A stretch of 64,000 nucleotides of DNA from Diatrype stigma (lineage: Eukaryota; Ascomycota; Sordariomycetes; Xylariales; Diatrypaceae), in the NCBI GenBank assembly GCA_022225965.2, contig JAKJXP020000063.1, forward strand, positions 124,001 through 188,000. Direction: 5' to 3'. Positions 15,803 through 28,389 of the stretch are shown in pieces (position 1 is the first letter of the stretch; each line of letters begins with the position of its first letter). The position numbers and the translations under genes are program-made. The notes beneath the pieces are model-generated. The model was not told the DNA's origin. It made no database searches and was given only the letters and a program-made list of their open reading frames with translations.

Positions 15803-17010
15803 TCACGGCTTTTGCGCATATACAATTCCGAACTCCACGTATATGTGATGATCGATGTGATCGAGGGCGTCCTCGGCCTCGGATATCATGGCGTTCAGGT
15901 CGCTCTGTGAGATGTTGAGAGACAAGAATGGCTTAGAGGCTAGAGGCCTCAATAATTCGACCAGAACCTCCCGAGCCATCAATCCAAAGTACCGCATCTT
16001 CTCGTCCCGCGGCCAAGCTCCTACAGGAACCTTGTATATCTCACGACGAACGTTGACGAACCCGGCCCTCTCCAAGTCGAGCGGCACTCTATCCACGAAA
16101 TCCGCGTCGAAGTCGAGACTCTTGAGAGACTGTATAGTGAGTTTAGGGATTTGAGGAAGCACATAGTCCTGAGGCATAGTTTCATCATCGCAACGGAGGT
16201 TAAAGAGTAGATCTTGTAACTCAATCCAGCCACCACTCTTCATGTTTCTGTTGAGGCCTGTTAGATCTTGATAGCCCAGGACGAGACAGGCGATGACATA
16301 CTCATAGATCGAGGCAAGCAAGGCGGCCGGATCCTTGATACTGACCGCCATATGCCGCAGGTGGACATAGTCAAATCCGGAACCGTACACCCAACCGTCC
16401 TCGAAGTTGTCGACATGAAATCGTAGGTTCGACGGACACCAATCGGGTTGGATTGGCGAAAGGTCAACACCTACCACCTCAGCCCCAGGAAACTTCTCGG
16501 CCACTACAACTATGAGTAAGCTCTGAATGCAATGAGACATCGAATGTTTATTACCTTCAATAGCCCATCTACGTTGCCGAGTCAATTGGAGTTCTTGACG
16601 CGGGAGGAGCTGACACTTACGATCCTGTTCCAGTACCCAGATCGATTATCTTCAAGGGATTGCGATCAATCGGCGCAAGATTGTATTTACCACCGAGCAC
16701 ACCAATGAAAAGTAAATGGAGGAGCTCTTCTCTGGTCTGCTCCTGATCGTCATTCGGGAGGGGATAATGTCCCCGCATGAAGTTATGATACCGTCTATAT
16801 GGTGACATTTAGTTGAGGATGCATGAGGGCAGCTCGTCAGGATTGGCCTTGTTGTTACCTTCCATTTTCATAGGAGTGGTGAGTAATGCTGCTTGTCAGA
16901 GAATACCAGGAAGCAGCGCTCCTTTCGTCGAAGTCTAAGTCCGAGAGACGATCCTCTTCATCCGGGAATCCTACGACCGGAGGTTCTACAGGTTGATGCA
17001 TAAATGACAT
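15803..17010 (-). CDS. LaeA-like S-adenosylmethionine-dependent methyltransferase
   Basis: Five exons: 17010-16859, 16794-16621, 16568-16555, 16503-16302 and 16247-15803. Phases agree and give 328 residues. Exon 3 is only 14 nt and supplies WAIE, completing motif I: [29 protein letters not shown], with GTGTG at about 104-108. The segment SYENGRRYHNF...YPLPND upstream and SGGWIELQDL downstream are typical of the fungal LaeA/TAM-like methyltransferase group, which includes regulators of secondary metabolism and many members of unknown substrate. The ATG at 17010 (MSFMHQPVEPP) begins an acidic N-terminus typical of the group. No polyketide or peptide synthase gene is near, so a role in a cluster is not supported. 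It is divergent from CDC45. Confidence 0.88.
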
Positions 17011-19454
17011 GCTGAGGCCGATTGGCTTGGGGGAACTGGAGCACCCTGGATTAACAAGACGGCACTGCGAAAAGCGAGGGCTGAATTGATAGTACGTGTC
17101 AACTGAGCATAGAGAAATGTGCTATCCCGGTGTCCCTCGGGAAGAGAAGTAGCCGAACTCGGGGTTAGATGGCAGAAAGGAGAGAATCGTTCTATGGCAA
17201 GCCTCAAAGATAGAGTGAGAGGAGGAGAGAAGAAGAGAGGGAGAGAATATCAGCGAACAATAAGCGAAGGCGAAGGTTGGCGTTTGGGCCCATAGGCTTG
17301 GTTCAGCTCGTGCAATACAGCCGGAGGAACTAGCAGAGCAGCAGGGTTAGCGTCTAGTGCTGAAAGCCCTGGGCGGCTGCAGTATTAGTTGATAAGTTAA
17401 TGTCAAGCACGGCACTTACAGATATCCGGCAGTCCGGGCTGGAGAGACCGACTTAGGTAGTTAGCGTCCAGTGGAAGCGTCCAGCGTAAGCGTGCAGCGC
17501 AAGACTTCAGCTGCCTACCTAGTACTTAGGTAGATACGTTGCCTAAATACTACCTACGTATAGGTACCCACGAACGTGCTCGCTAAGTGTGTATAAGCGG
17601 ACAGACTGGTAGCTAGAAAATTGGAAATATATATCTTAGATGGATCTTAGATGGACAGCTATGATCATCAATATGATTCTGGACAACTACATAGGTTGCT
17701 AGGGACTAGATGAATAATGAACACCTCGGTAGGAAGCGAGTAGTTGTATGGCACAACATGCCTACCTAAGGTAGGTAGGTATAAGGGACCATCGGCCAGT
17801 AGGCCAGCAAGCCAGGCAGATTACCTACCTAGGTACCTAGGTAGTAGTCAGTCAATTGCTGCGCACCACCAGAGGAACCCCTAATTTCCGACTGCACCTC
17901 CGACGTAAGATGGCAGCACCATACTGAGCCGCCATGCAGCGAGACTAGAGAGATAGAGAGACGGAGGGAGAGACATGCATGGGTAAAGCAATAAAGGCCC
18001 GAGCTGGTATTGGATAAAGAGCCTCAAAGAAAGCGGGGTTGACCTGATTTTGCCATTTTGGTCGAAGGGTCGAACATCTTGCTTGATTCGTATGTATGTA
18101 TGATAGGGGGGCATGGCACGTTGTGGTAGAGGTATATCTTTGCGAGATAGGGTAAGCAAATCTGGCAGTCGATTAACTAGGCTACCAACCTACTAGTGTT
18201 GTTAGCGCCTATATCGCCTATACCGCCTATATTCTGTTGCGCAAAGCTGAAAGAAGCTGAGGGACTCTCTCGGCCGAGGCACGGATCACTATAGGGCAAG
18301 TCGGCCTTGTGTAACCCGAGTATTTACGGCATTTATGGCCTTTGTTGACTATTGCAGTTGAGAGAGAATGGAAAGAAAAGCAAGACAAGTTGTATGACTA
18401 TTCATATTGTAACAAAAAAATATGCCGCTTATCTACCTCTCTAAGTACGGAGGAGGCACGTACGATGTGGGTAGGATCGTGGTGGTGTCCGTTCGGCTTG
18501 GTACTCATAGACAGAAAGACAGTACTACTCACATAGAAAACACTTGACCTCTAGCCAATAAAAGTACCTACCTAAGGATTTGTTACCATGCAGCCATGCG
18601 TCCATAAATCCGGTAGTAAATGCTGATGATCATAGTCTATATTCAAGCAATCAAGCAATCGAGCACTGTGCGGGTGCTTTCCTTTCATAAGGCTTCAGCT
18701 GTGACACCCCGGTGGATAAGTGGAAGACGCTGAATCAGTGAAGACCTCGGGTCAATACCTAGAGAATGTGGATACGAAGCATGTGGCTGGTAATCCATCT
18801 TGGTGGCTCCGTAGTGTGGGCTGTGTGGCTGCCAGAATGGACTAATTACCTACATAGGTACCGGCGTCACGCGTGATCCAATCCATGGATGGGTACTTCC
18901 ACGATTACACGCCGCGAGGTACCCGCTCATCCTCTCGTCGCGTCGAAACGCGGTCCCGGCCAAAAAACATATGCGTAAAGTAGGTAATTACTTACATGGG
19001 CATGCGTGCCACTTCCACCACCCCAAAGTATCTCTCCACCCCGACACACTACTTACATCCCGAGGTCCTTATAGGTATTATATGTACTCTGTACCACCTA
19101 CACTTACCTACTTCGTCCATGACAATCGTCGTCCGACTCGACTGCATTTACTACCTCCAGTTCTACGATACGACTTCGATGTTCTGTCTGCCAACCAGCA
19201 TTGATACTTGAAGACATCGTCTAATTGTTCGTATAACGTGGGTGTCCATGTAGTTCAGGAGGAATTGCTCACTTGACCATGGCCTAACTCTGCAACGATT
19301 AGAACGCGTTCAACCCGACGGTGCCATTTCTTTGCTCACACTTGTCTACCTGCCTACCTCGACTCTCGACGCGATTATATTTGAATACCGGTTCCGTTGA
19401 ACCCATGAATTTGCAATAGCACCATACGAGATACGCGTCCGGACATTTCCAATT
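17011..19454. other. Divergent intergenic region between methyltransferase and CDC45
   Basis: About 2.4 kb between two start codons, so it should hold both promoters. Contents are purine-rich DNA at 17205-17260, dense TACCTA/TAGGTA and CCTAGG words at 17510-17860, and no recognisable gene. A degenerate ORF at 17881-18159 has no domain. Confidence 0.55.
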
Positions 19455-22134
19455 ATGTATCTGCCACGCGATCTGATATCCAAACTTTACGTTCATCTCC
19501 AGAAGACGCGCCATCCCCTCTCTCCGCCAGCCCTGATCCTCGTTGCTCTCGAACCCGACGCTCTGTGTGCCTGCCGTATACTAACACGGTTGCTCAAGCA
19601 TGATTACATACCGCACAAGATACATCCCGTAGCTGGATACGGGGACCTTGAACGGGCGGGGCGGGAGCTTGTTTCTCCTATGATGGAGACGCATGGAGGA
19701 AGCGGCGGGGTTGTGGTGTGTCTCGGCGTAGGAGGCATGATAGATATGGGCACGATTCTAGGCCTTGAAGTGGAAGGCGAGGAGGCAGGCTTCAGTGGCG
19801 TGGAGGTATGGGTCGTCGACTCCCACCGGCCGTGGAATTTGGCCAACGTCTTTGGTGGTTATCCTCTGGAGCCCCCCTCTGATGCGGCCTCGAGCTATCA
19901 AGCACGTGCGCCCGATGGTGTGACTGCAGGTCGTGTAGGGCGCAGTTACAATCCTGGGAAGGGTGGCATTGTGGTGTTCGACGATGGGGACATCGAAGAA
20001 CAACTGGAGGCGGAACGAGACGCATACTTAGCTTTGGTTGATATGCCCGATATCGAAGATGAAGGCGAGCTGTATGGTGATAATGATTCCGAGAGTGACG
20101 ACGATGAGAGAGAAGACCCATTGCCGCGGCCAGGTCGGAAGAGGAAATCCTGGTCTGACCGAGACGACAGTAGCGATGAGGACGATGATCGACCGAGGCA
20201 AAGGAGGAGGAGCAATTCTGTGAGTCTACATGATCTCCTTTCTCTCTTATTACTCTAGCTAACTAGATAACAGTCGACACCCATCCCTGACTCGCCGCCC
20301 CGTCCACCACAGCGTGGGCTTATATCAATACGAGACTCTGAAATTATTGCTTCCGACGGCTCAGACAACCCACCATCTGCGGCTCAGCCACCAAAAGGCC
20401 CATCAGCCCGCACTCTGCGCCGGCGGCTTCTCAGGATGAGAAGTGAAAACGAAGACGTCCTTCGAAAGTACTATCGCATGGGAACATCCTACTCGGAGCC
20501 CGTCACCGCAATGATGTATTCGTTGGCGTCAGAACTAGGTCGGGAAGACAATGACCTTCTCTGGCTTACCATTGTGGGCGTCACCTCGATGGAACTCTAT
20601 GGCCGGTCATCAGCCGGTCTAGCTGTCACAATTCGTAACTCTGATTCTAGACCGACCAACGGTTGGATGGGTGTACGCGGCGCCCGGTTGCGACAGCTTC
20701 TGCGAGACGAGGTGCGGCGTCTCAATCCGCCCGAAATCGGATCCAGAGATGGTAGAGTACTGGCAGAAAGCGTCGGCATAATCCCTACCACTGCTCGCAG
20801 TCCTGAAGACACAAGCATCAGGCTGTCCCCTGAGCCGAAGTTCCTCTTGATCAGACATTGGAGCCTTTACGACAGCATGTTGCACTCGCCATACTTGTTC
20901 TCTAGACTAAGGATATGGAGTGATACTGGCCTCAAACGTCTACACAAACTCCTAGCCAAGATGGGGGTCAGTCTCGTGCAATGCAAGCAGAGTTATACGC
21001 ATATGGATATGATGCTCAAGAAAGAGCTACGCACGAAGCTTCTCAAATACGCATCTCTGTATAACCTGGAAGACATGGTACCTGCCGCTGAAACAGATGG
21101 CAGAGACTTGGCTGGTGCAAAAGACGGATGGGGCTTCGTCCGAAGCTGGGGCTGGCGTGCAACGCTTAGTGCGCAAGACGTCGGCGTGGTTATCGGCGCG
21201 ATCCTCGAAGTAGGCAAGCATTACACCATGACGGATGCCGATAGTCGCATCCAAGCAAGCCAAACCCAGGATGTCGAGGACGACAGTGGAGTAGCAGAGA
21301 GCCAGGAATGGGTCAGCCGATTCTGGGAGGCATACGACGCCCTTGAGAAGTAAGCACTCCTTGTATTTTATCTCCTACAGTACGCTAACATATATCAGCA
21401 TCGATGCGCTCAAGGCTGGCCTACCCACGGCACAATATCTCCACCGAGCAATCTTCCGGACCGGCACTTCACTGATCGGCAAGCGCCAAATCAAGCATTT
21501 ACATGCTTTCCGTATGTGCGTTATCAAGGACGGGCCGGATGTTCCGCTCTTCACCCACCCGGCGGCTTTAACGAAGCTCGCCCTTTGGATTGGTGAGGCC
21601 TTAGCCGAGCAGGAGAAAGACACGACCGGCAAACTTGCGCATGGCGGTCGTGGTACGCCTCTTGTGGTGGCTAGCTTAAATGAAAAGCGAGGTATCTACG
21701 TGGTGGTCGGCACCGGAGGAGGTGGTGGCCCCGATACAACCTTTTTAAACAAGGAGCTAGTTAAAGAGAAGAAGGCTGCGAAGGATGCCAAAGCAAAAGA
21801 ACGAGAGCAGAGGCGTAAGAACAAGGAAAAGATTAGGGAAGACAAACGCGCTGCCAGACAGGCTGCAGGAGAAGAAGATGACGCCGGAGAGGATGACGAT
21901 GAGACAGAGTCCGAGGGCAGCGATGCTTCTGATTCAGACTCTGATGATGAACAGGAAGATCGCAAGGAGCGGGGTTACGGGCTGAATAAATTTGGCAGCG
22001 CCTTCCAGGATGTCGTCAACGAGACGAACGCGCGCGTTCGCATCGACAGCTTCGAGCATTGCGTCGTTGAGGTGCGGAAGGAAGACCTGAGCGGGTTCCT
22101 AGAGAGCCTCTCGATGAAGGCCGTTGTCGGTTGA
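19455..22134 (+). CDS. CDC45: DNA replication initiation factor Cdc45
   Basis: Three exons: 19455-20219, 20274-21349 and 21399-22134, giving 858 residues with matching phases. Cdc45 is part of the CMG (Cdc45-MCM-GINS) helicase that unwinds DNA at nuclear replication forks. The N-terminus MYLPRDLISKLYVHL and the segment ALEPDALCACRILTRLLKHDYIPHKIHPVAGY are characteristic, followed by WVVDSHRPWNLANVFG and, in exon 3, GLPTAQYLHRAIFRTGTSLI and the C-terminal KDGPDVPLFTHP. An acidic/basic linker fills about residues 190-300 and spans the first intron. A second, highly charged insert at about 735-805 (Lys/Arg-rich, then Asp/Glu/Ser-rich) lies near the C-terminus and makes the protein longer than the 650-residue yeast form. 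Introns are short (54 and 49 nt). Confidence 0.96.
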
Positions 22135-23299
22135 AGCATGGCGTTGCGTTGCATTGCATTCATCGAGACCACCGACTGCTCTCTGGCTATGTCTTTTTTT
22201 TATCTGGGTGGCGTTGAGCGAGGCATGATGGTAAGGCGTCCTTGGCGAACTGCAAAGCAATACCTATACCTTTCCCTTCTTGGGTTTGAAAGCATCACCA
22301 GCGAGCATCACCGGCGGGCATCACCGGCGGGTGGATAGACGGTTCGATCCAAGATTACTTGATCACATCGACCCGAATACAGAGAGCAGTCATCAAGTGC
22401 CTAGTTATCACGTAATAAATGAACGAATGGATGAGCGACGATTGTTGGCTTCAGTCGTCAGATGCAGGATTATAATCGCATCACTGTAAATAGATATTCA
22501 AGCTACATATAATGGAGCGGCCCCCCTCCCCCTATTCACTCTCCACTTTGCTATGGTAGCTGTATGATGCCTTTGTAGGTAGGGAGGTACCTATCCAAGC
22601 TGAACTAGATAATATTCCGACTACCAGTTGCAAGATCATACCGGTTCTTCCGCTTACCATATACATGTAAGGGATATATGACTATGTAGGTACTTAAGGT
22701 TCTTCGTATTTGGGCGGTTGGTTATAATACCCGTGGAGGAATAATGAGTTAGTCTAGACTAGGACATCAAAATAAGTATACATACATGTAACTACATAGC
22801 ATTATGCACATACCTGCCTAGTTTGGTGCTGAGACTGGTCAGACTGGCTGCCGAGGATCAACATTGAAGCAAGCCTACAGGTATGTAGCTACTTGTACCT
22901 ACGCTGTAGCTGCAAGCATGAAGTTCTAGGTCCCAACAGCCCCTCGCACTCCGAGTCCCCGACGCTCGCTCAAATCCCACTACCTGCAGTTGTACAAAGC
23001 AACTTCCAAGTTGATGCTAAGTACCTAAAGTAATAAAGAACAACGTTCCAAGGTTTCTTTCTTTCGCTGCTTTGGTACATACATACTTCAGTCGGTATGT
23101 ATGTCGCTAAGGTACTACCTGAGGTGGTAGTAATATCAGTTACGTGTTTGTACGGTACTATAAAACGGTAGTTGTGTAACAAGGGTCTCAAACGCTCCTT
23201 TATTTGGCGCGTACAAAGTACAGCATACATGAAAGTGAACTTCCATGGAAGCAATCAGCCGATAATACAATCGGACTTTACGAATCATCATCGCCTCTG
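22135..23299. other. 3' flank of CDC45 up to the retrotransposon
   Basis: About 1.2 kb with no coding sequence recognised. It contains a three-copy tandem repeat at 22291-22333 and several TACCTA/TAGGTA words. Composition is ordinary and changes sharply at the retrotransposon boundary. Confidence 0.55.
22291..22333. repeat. Three-copy tandem repeat (GCATCACCGGCGG-like, about 13 bp)
   Basis: Three adjacent near-identical units AGCATCACC(A/G)GCG(G). Located about 160 bp past the CDC45 stop codon. Seen directly. Confidence 0.8.
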
Positions 23300-23303
23300 G
23301 CCT

Positions 23304-23425
23304 TGTGGGATCACAGTAGGGATCCGGAATTAAGGGGAAAAGAAGTTATATTCTACTAAATAAGTAAAGCTAAGCTAACAACTAAGGAGATCTATCTAGT
23401 AGCGAATCCACGTAACCGCCTTACA
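23304..23425 (-). repeat. 3' LTR of the minus-strand retrotransposon
   Basis: 122 bp, downstream LTR in the element's own orientation. Differs from the other LTR at 14 positions by my count, all transitions. It runs TGTGGGATC...CCTTACA on the plus strand and is preceded directly by the target-site copy GCCT. Confidence 0.92.
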
Positions 23426-26100
23426 CACGGCCAGATCGCCCCCAAAGCCGACTACTGCGACGGCATTCTTAATAAATAAAAAAAAAAAGAAAACGATTTC
23501 CTAAAATCCTATTTATTAATAAACGACTTTACGAAAAGAAAAAACGCAAATCCATATATCGCCTATATAATCCATAAAAACCCATTTAACGCAAACGATA
23601 TCCAAAACTTATAAATTAAATATCGGTTAATAAATAATAATAATATTTTAACCAAGAACTAAAACCGGCTAAATAAAAAGTAAATAAAATAACTCGACGA
23701 AAAAAAAAATCGTTAACATAAGTAAGGTATTAAGCTGCTATTAATGCAAACTTTTCAAATTATCGGTAAATCGATTTGTAATAACCCTATTTATAAAGGC
23801 TAATGCCGATAAACGTAAAGATCGTTATAACACGACCCGATATATTACGAACTATTCGAGACGTAATTTTATGAATACCTTATATAAAACGATAATTCTT
23901 AATAGTACCTACTAAACGACGACTTGTTTTAACGAATCTCCAAACGCCCAAAATTAAAGTGCTACAGGCTTTAAAGAAAAGGGTCTTAATGGTCGTTTTA
24001 ATTAATAACATCTATCGAAGGATTTTTAAAACAAAATGAAAAAACGACGTTAACTTATTTATACGGCCCTATAATAATTTCATAACGTCAATTATTTCTC
24101 GAATCATTAATTCGCTTTTATTTCCTTTATTTTTTAATGCCTTCATTTTATCCGTCCGTAATTAAACAATAATAATTAAGCCATCGATAAATGTCTTTAT
24201 CTTAATTACTTATTTAGTTATTTCGTTCCGTTAAGCTTTTATAATTATTAAGATCGCAATTAAATTTAAAATAAAAGTCGTTATATCCGCTAATTAAAAA
24301 AAAACCTTTTCATTAATAGGTTCTTTTAAATAAATAAGCCCAACTCGTAATATATAAAGATCGGCCAATTAATTATGCTTAACTTAGAAATCTTTAACGA
24401 CCATTTTCACTTTATACAAACGTTTTGCCATTTTATTTATAATATTATTTAATTGGTTCAAAATAAAAAAAAGGTCCTTTTAAAATAAAAACGAATCACT
24501 TATCTTTTTCTTTATTATTATTTAATTAACTTTATTAATAACGTCTTAAAAAACCAACGAATTAATTAAGTTATTTAGGCAATCATTAAGTCGATTTATA
24601 AAGTCGTCGCTAAACGGGGTCTTAAGTAATAAATTCTTAACATTTTCATAATTTAAAAAAGAACGCTCGTTTATTAAAGGATTAATAAGTCGGAATCCGC
24701 AATGGTTATTAATTTCTTTAATCTGTTTTTCGTTTATTATTTCATTAATTAAAGAATTCCCACCTTTTGTTATATTCTTAAAAGCTTTAAAAGCCTTAAT
24801 TAATATCCTTTTGGATTTAGTCGAGGTTTTATTGGGTTTAATAAATGCCTTAACAGTCTTCCAAAATAAGGTCGAACGTTGGCGTTACTAGGCATTCCAT
24901 TCTTTCAGGAATTTTAATAAAATGGAAAATCTTATAATAAGCGCTTTACATAGCCATTTCCGTCCTTTTTTTAAATACTTGGAAAACCCGAATTTAATCG
25001 TAAATGCCGTACGAAAATAATAATAAAGCAAATTTAATTTTTCCATTTCGTTATGGATCCGTCCAAAAAAAAAACATCGCAAAGCCTTCCATTATACGAA
25101 CGATTTCTTTAATTCGGAATATTTATCGTCGATTAACCGTTTATAACAATAATTCTTAACCGGAACTTCTCGGAAATCATGTAATTTAATCATATTCTTT
25201 ACCGCTTATTAAACACAATTTAAAAAATTAAGGCGGATATAACTTTTAGCGTAAATATAATAAGCGCGAATTTTTCTTCCGTTATATTGCCGTCGAACCT
25301 TATCTTTTAAGGTTTAATTAACCTTAATTATTAAACCTCTTATAACCATTTGGAATTGGGATTCCGTTTTTTTTGCTTTTAAGATCTTTGGTTTATTCCG
25401 AATAAAAAAGATGAAATAAATAAAGTCGAAAAAAATACAAAACTGAAAATAGCATTTTGCCTTATTAATGGCTTCGAAATAGTTTTCCGTAAGCTTAAAC
25501 GAAGATTTATACTGGCCTTATAAATCCATTAGTTACGGCTTCGTCGTAGTCGGTATTAAGATCGCTTATTAGGAATTATTCTATTTTTTTAAAATTTAAA
25601 ACAATTCGTTATTATCCAGATTCGGATATTGGTGTTTTAATTAAAAAATCGTTTTCTTAATTCGGATACGATATGGCAATGGATTTTCCGAATCATTAGG
25701 AATTTATGGCTTAAGGGTTTCCATAGTTATATCGACAACTAATTAAGATATTACAAAACGAAACGATATAGTTATAAAATTAAGGTTTATAATCTAAGTA
25801 ATAATCGGATTTTAATAATTAACAGACTTTAGCAGTTAGCAATGGCCAAATATACGTCCAGCATTCATTATAAGGAAAGAACCAAAATTTCGTAACTTCC
25901 ACTTTTGTCTTCCGAATACCCTTATATTCCTTATTAATAAAAACATATCATATTTATTATTACCTTTTTTTCGTTCCTTTTATATCCCAGTAACTGCATT
26001 ATTCATTATATACTAATTACTAACCATTAATACCATTTCTTTATTTCTTTTTTTGTTTATAAGTTTATTAACCACTACTAATAGGGGAATTAATAATAGT
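23426..26100 (-). other. Unassigned internal retrotransposon sequence downstream of integrase
   Basis: About 2.7 kb between the end of the integrase and the 3' LTR, longer than a normal gypsy 3' untranslated region. Around 24.5-25.2 kb the minus strand keeps a protein-like frame (for example LNLLYYYFRTAFTIKFGF...GRKWLCKALIIRFSILLKFLKE) with few stops compared with surroundings. It might be an extra ORF, a second inserted element or chance. No family was recognised. Confidence 0.45.
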
Positions 26101-26879
26101 CGGTCGTAAATTAACCGTTCGATCATTTATCGGCTTATACGGAATTCCCGGAACTGAATTCGATTTTTTCAAAAGCATGTTTTCCGGATTTCGGTATGCA
26201 GCTAGTACTTTTTAATAAATTAATTCTTAAGGAATTATTTAAGTAAATGGTTTAAAATTAACAACGTAAACCTTTCGTAATCGTCCTTGGATTATCGGAT
26301 TAATGATTTTTATCGATATATCGGAGGTAATTCTATATATCCTTAATGGACCTTATTAAGCGGATATAAACTTTAAAGCCCTATTCTTATTATTAATATC
26401 ATGCTTTGGGCTAACTTTTTTGACTTAACGGATCTTTCGATTTTTCGGTTTAATATATTCCTAAATCCAATCGTTTTTGACGTATCCGTAAGTTAAGCCA
26501 AACGATTTTCGTTTATTACGTCGCATGTAATATTCTCTTAGGCTTTTTCTTATCTTATTTCGTTACTTATAAAACTTCATTTTTTTAAACGGTTCGTTTG
26601 TAAATACATAAGATCCATTATTGCTTAATATATTAACAACTAAACGCATTTATTATCCAAACATTATTATTACTGGAAACATTTTGATATTTTTTATTAT
26701 TCGTAAATTAATGGCTTTAATAATACGTAGAAGCTTTTTAAGTTATCGATTAATCCCTTTATACTTTTCTAAGAAACACCATTTTCTGAATTAATTAATA
26801 ATTAACTTTACCAATCGCTTAATTATTTTCAGAAACCATAAGAAATAAAAGAAACCTTAGAAATACTTAACTTTTCGCT

Positions 26880-27260
26880 TTTCGAAAAATGCTTTAATAA
26901 TTAAATAAATAAAAGCAAATCCATTATCGCAATATACTTTTCGTGGATTTCCGAAAATGGAAATTAATAATTCCCAGAACTTAAGAATTTAATACCATAA
27001 CGCATTCGTAACCGCCATAACAAAAACAAATCGGAAAAAATAATCGACGATTATTAAGATAAATTTAGATCCATTAATTCCTTAAAGAAAAAAAGGACCA
27101 ATAAAATCCATACCTATAAAATCCCAGGATTTCATTACGATTATTTTTTTGGAATTAATAATAAATAAAAACTTAGCCCTAATTTTAACGCAGACGTAAC
27201 ATCGTTAAAAATGTTGCATTACATTTACGTATCTCATAAGCCATTAAAAATTTCCGATAA
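26880..27260 (-). pseudogene. Integrase remnant (CxxC zinc-finger part and catalytic core)
   Basis: Minus strand: RCYVCVKIRAK gives the second half of the HHCC finger. WDFIGMDFIGPF follows, with the first catalytic Asp in GMDFIGP at 27094-27114, then IIVDYFFRFVFV, and YCDNGFAF with the second Asp in CDNG at 26920-26931. The GPY/SH3-like tail probably runs to about 26.1 kb, but the frame shifts and stops. Its position after RT defines the gypsy order. Confidence 0.85.
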
Positions 27261-28389
27261 GCTTCTTAAAGGTAACCGCCATAACGTAATGGCTATATCC
27301 GTTATAAAACCATATTAAGGCCAAACTGACCTCATTAAGCATTACGCATTCGGAAAAGGCCCCATTTTTTTCGATTCGGTATAAATAATTATTAATAAAT
27401 TAATAACGATAAATATCGCGGATTATTAGTTTTCGTCGTGCCTAAGTTTTGTCCTTAATAGCCTCTGGGCCAATAACTAAATATCGGGTAATATTTTTAT
27501 ATTATTCTGTATTAACGTAATTTTTAGCTAACCGCTTAAAAGCTTGGTTAGCAAATTCAAAAATCTCAGCTTTATTGGCTAATAAGGCTAAAAAAGAAGA
27601 AAATAAATATAAGAATGGGCCTAAATTAACCTTAACTCGCTTCTAAATGCAGCCAAAGGCTAAAACAACATAAAATAACTTTTTCCTGTCCTTACAAATT
27701 AATAATTTGCACATAGGCCCAATTAAACGGAAAAATCCATCTGCAATCTTAATAATCTTCGAAATATTTAAACGGTAATAAATAACAAATTAATATTCTC
27801 CTAATTGTTCCAACCAAATTAAAATGCAACCTTTAACGTTAAAATCCATTCCGAAAACCTTAAGCAGGTTTTAGTAATTAATATATAACATAACCGAAAA
27901 TAAAAAATTAATAATTATTCATCGACATTTAGCCAAAGCTTTTACCATACCAAATATCTTTCGTTTTTCAGTATTATATCTCGTTTCGGCATCTGAAAAT
28001 TTAAACGACAAAAATATAAGAATCTTTATTAACGATAAAAGCTTATCCGTTATAAATATATTAATAAGGTAATCATTAAACTAAAACAAAATGCCTTCTG
28101 CTTTAATACCAAAAGCATTAACCGTTAAATGATATTATTTATCCGGCTGAAGGTTCTTAATAGCTCTTTTCTAAATCTCATTGCATATCTTTATAAATGC
28201 ATCGGCCTATAATGGACCCCATTTAAATGGCTTAAAAACTATTTTCCGTTAAACCGACTTTTTCCCATTAGTCGTTTCTTTTACGACCAGCTTTATATAT
28301 AAATCCTTAAGGATCCCGATTAAATATATCCGTCCTAATATATAAACCTTTAAATATGGGATAAAATAAAGAAACTCCTTCAGTTCTTT

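Noticed and set aside
15803..17010. LaeA-like methyltransferase as part of a secondary-metabolite cluster
   Set aside because: No polyketide synthase, peptide synthetase, terpene cyclase, P450 or transporter gene is present nearby.
17510..17860. Dense TACCTA/TAGGTA/CCTAGG words as a possible specific element
   Set aside because: The same words occur in nearly all spacers of the window, so they look like a genome-wide base-word habit, not a discrete element.
22344..22353. GGTTCGATCC resembling a tRNA B box
   Set aside because: The flanking bases cannot form a T-stem, and no A box or acceptor stem lies at the right distance upstream.
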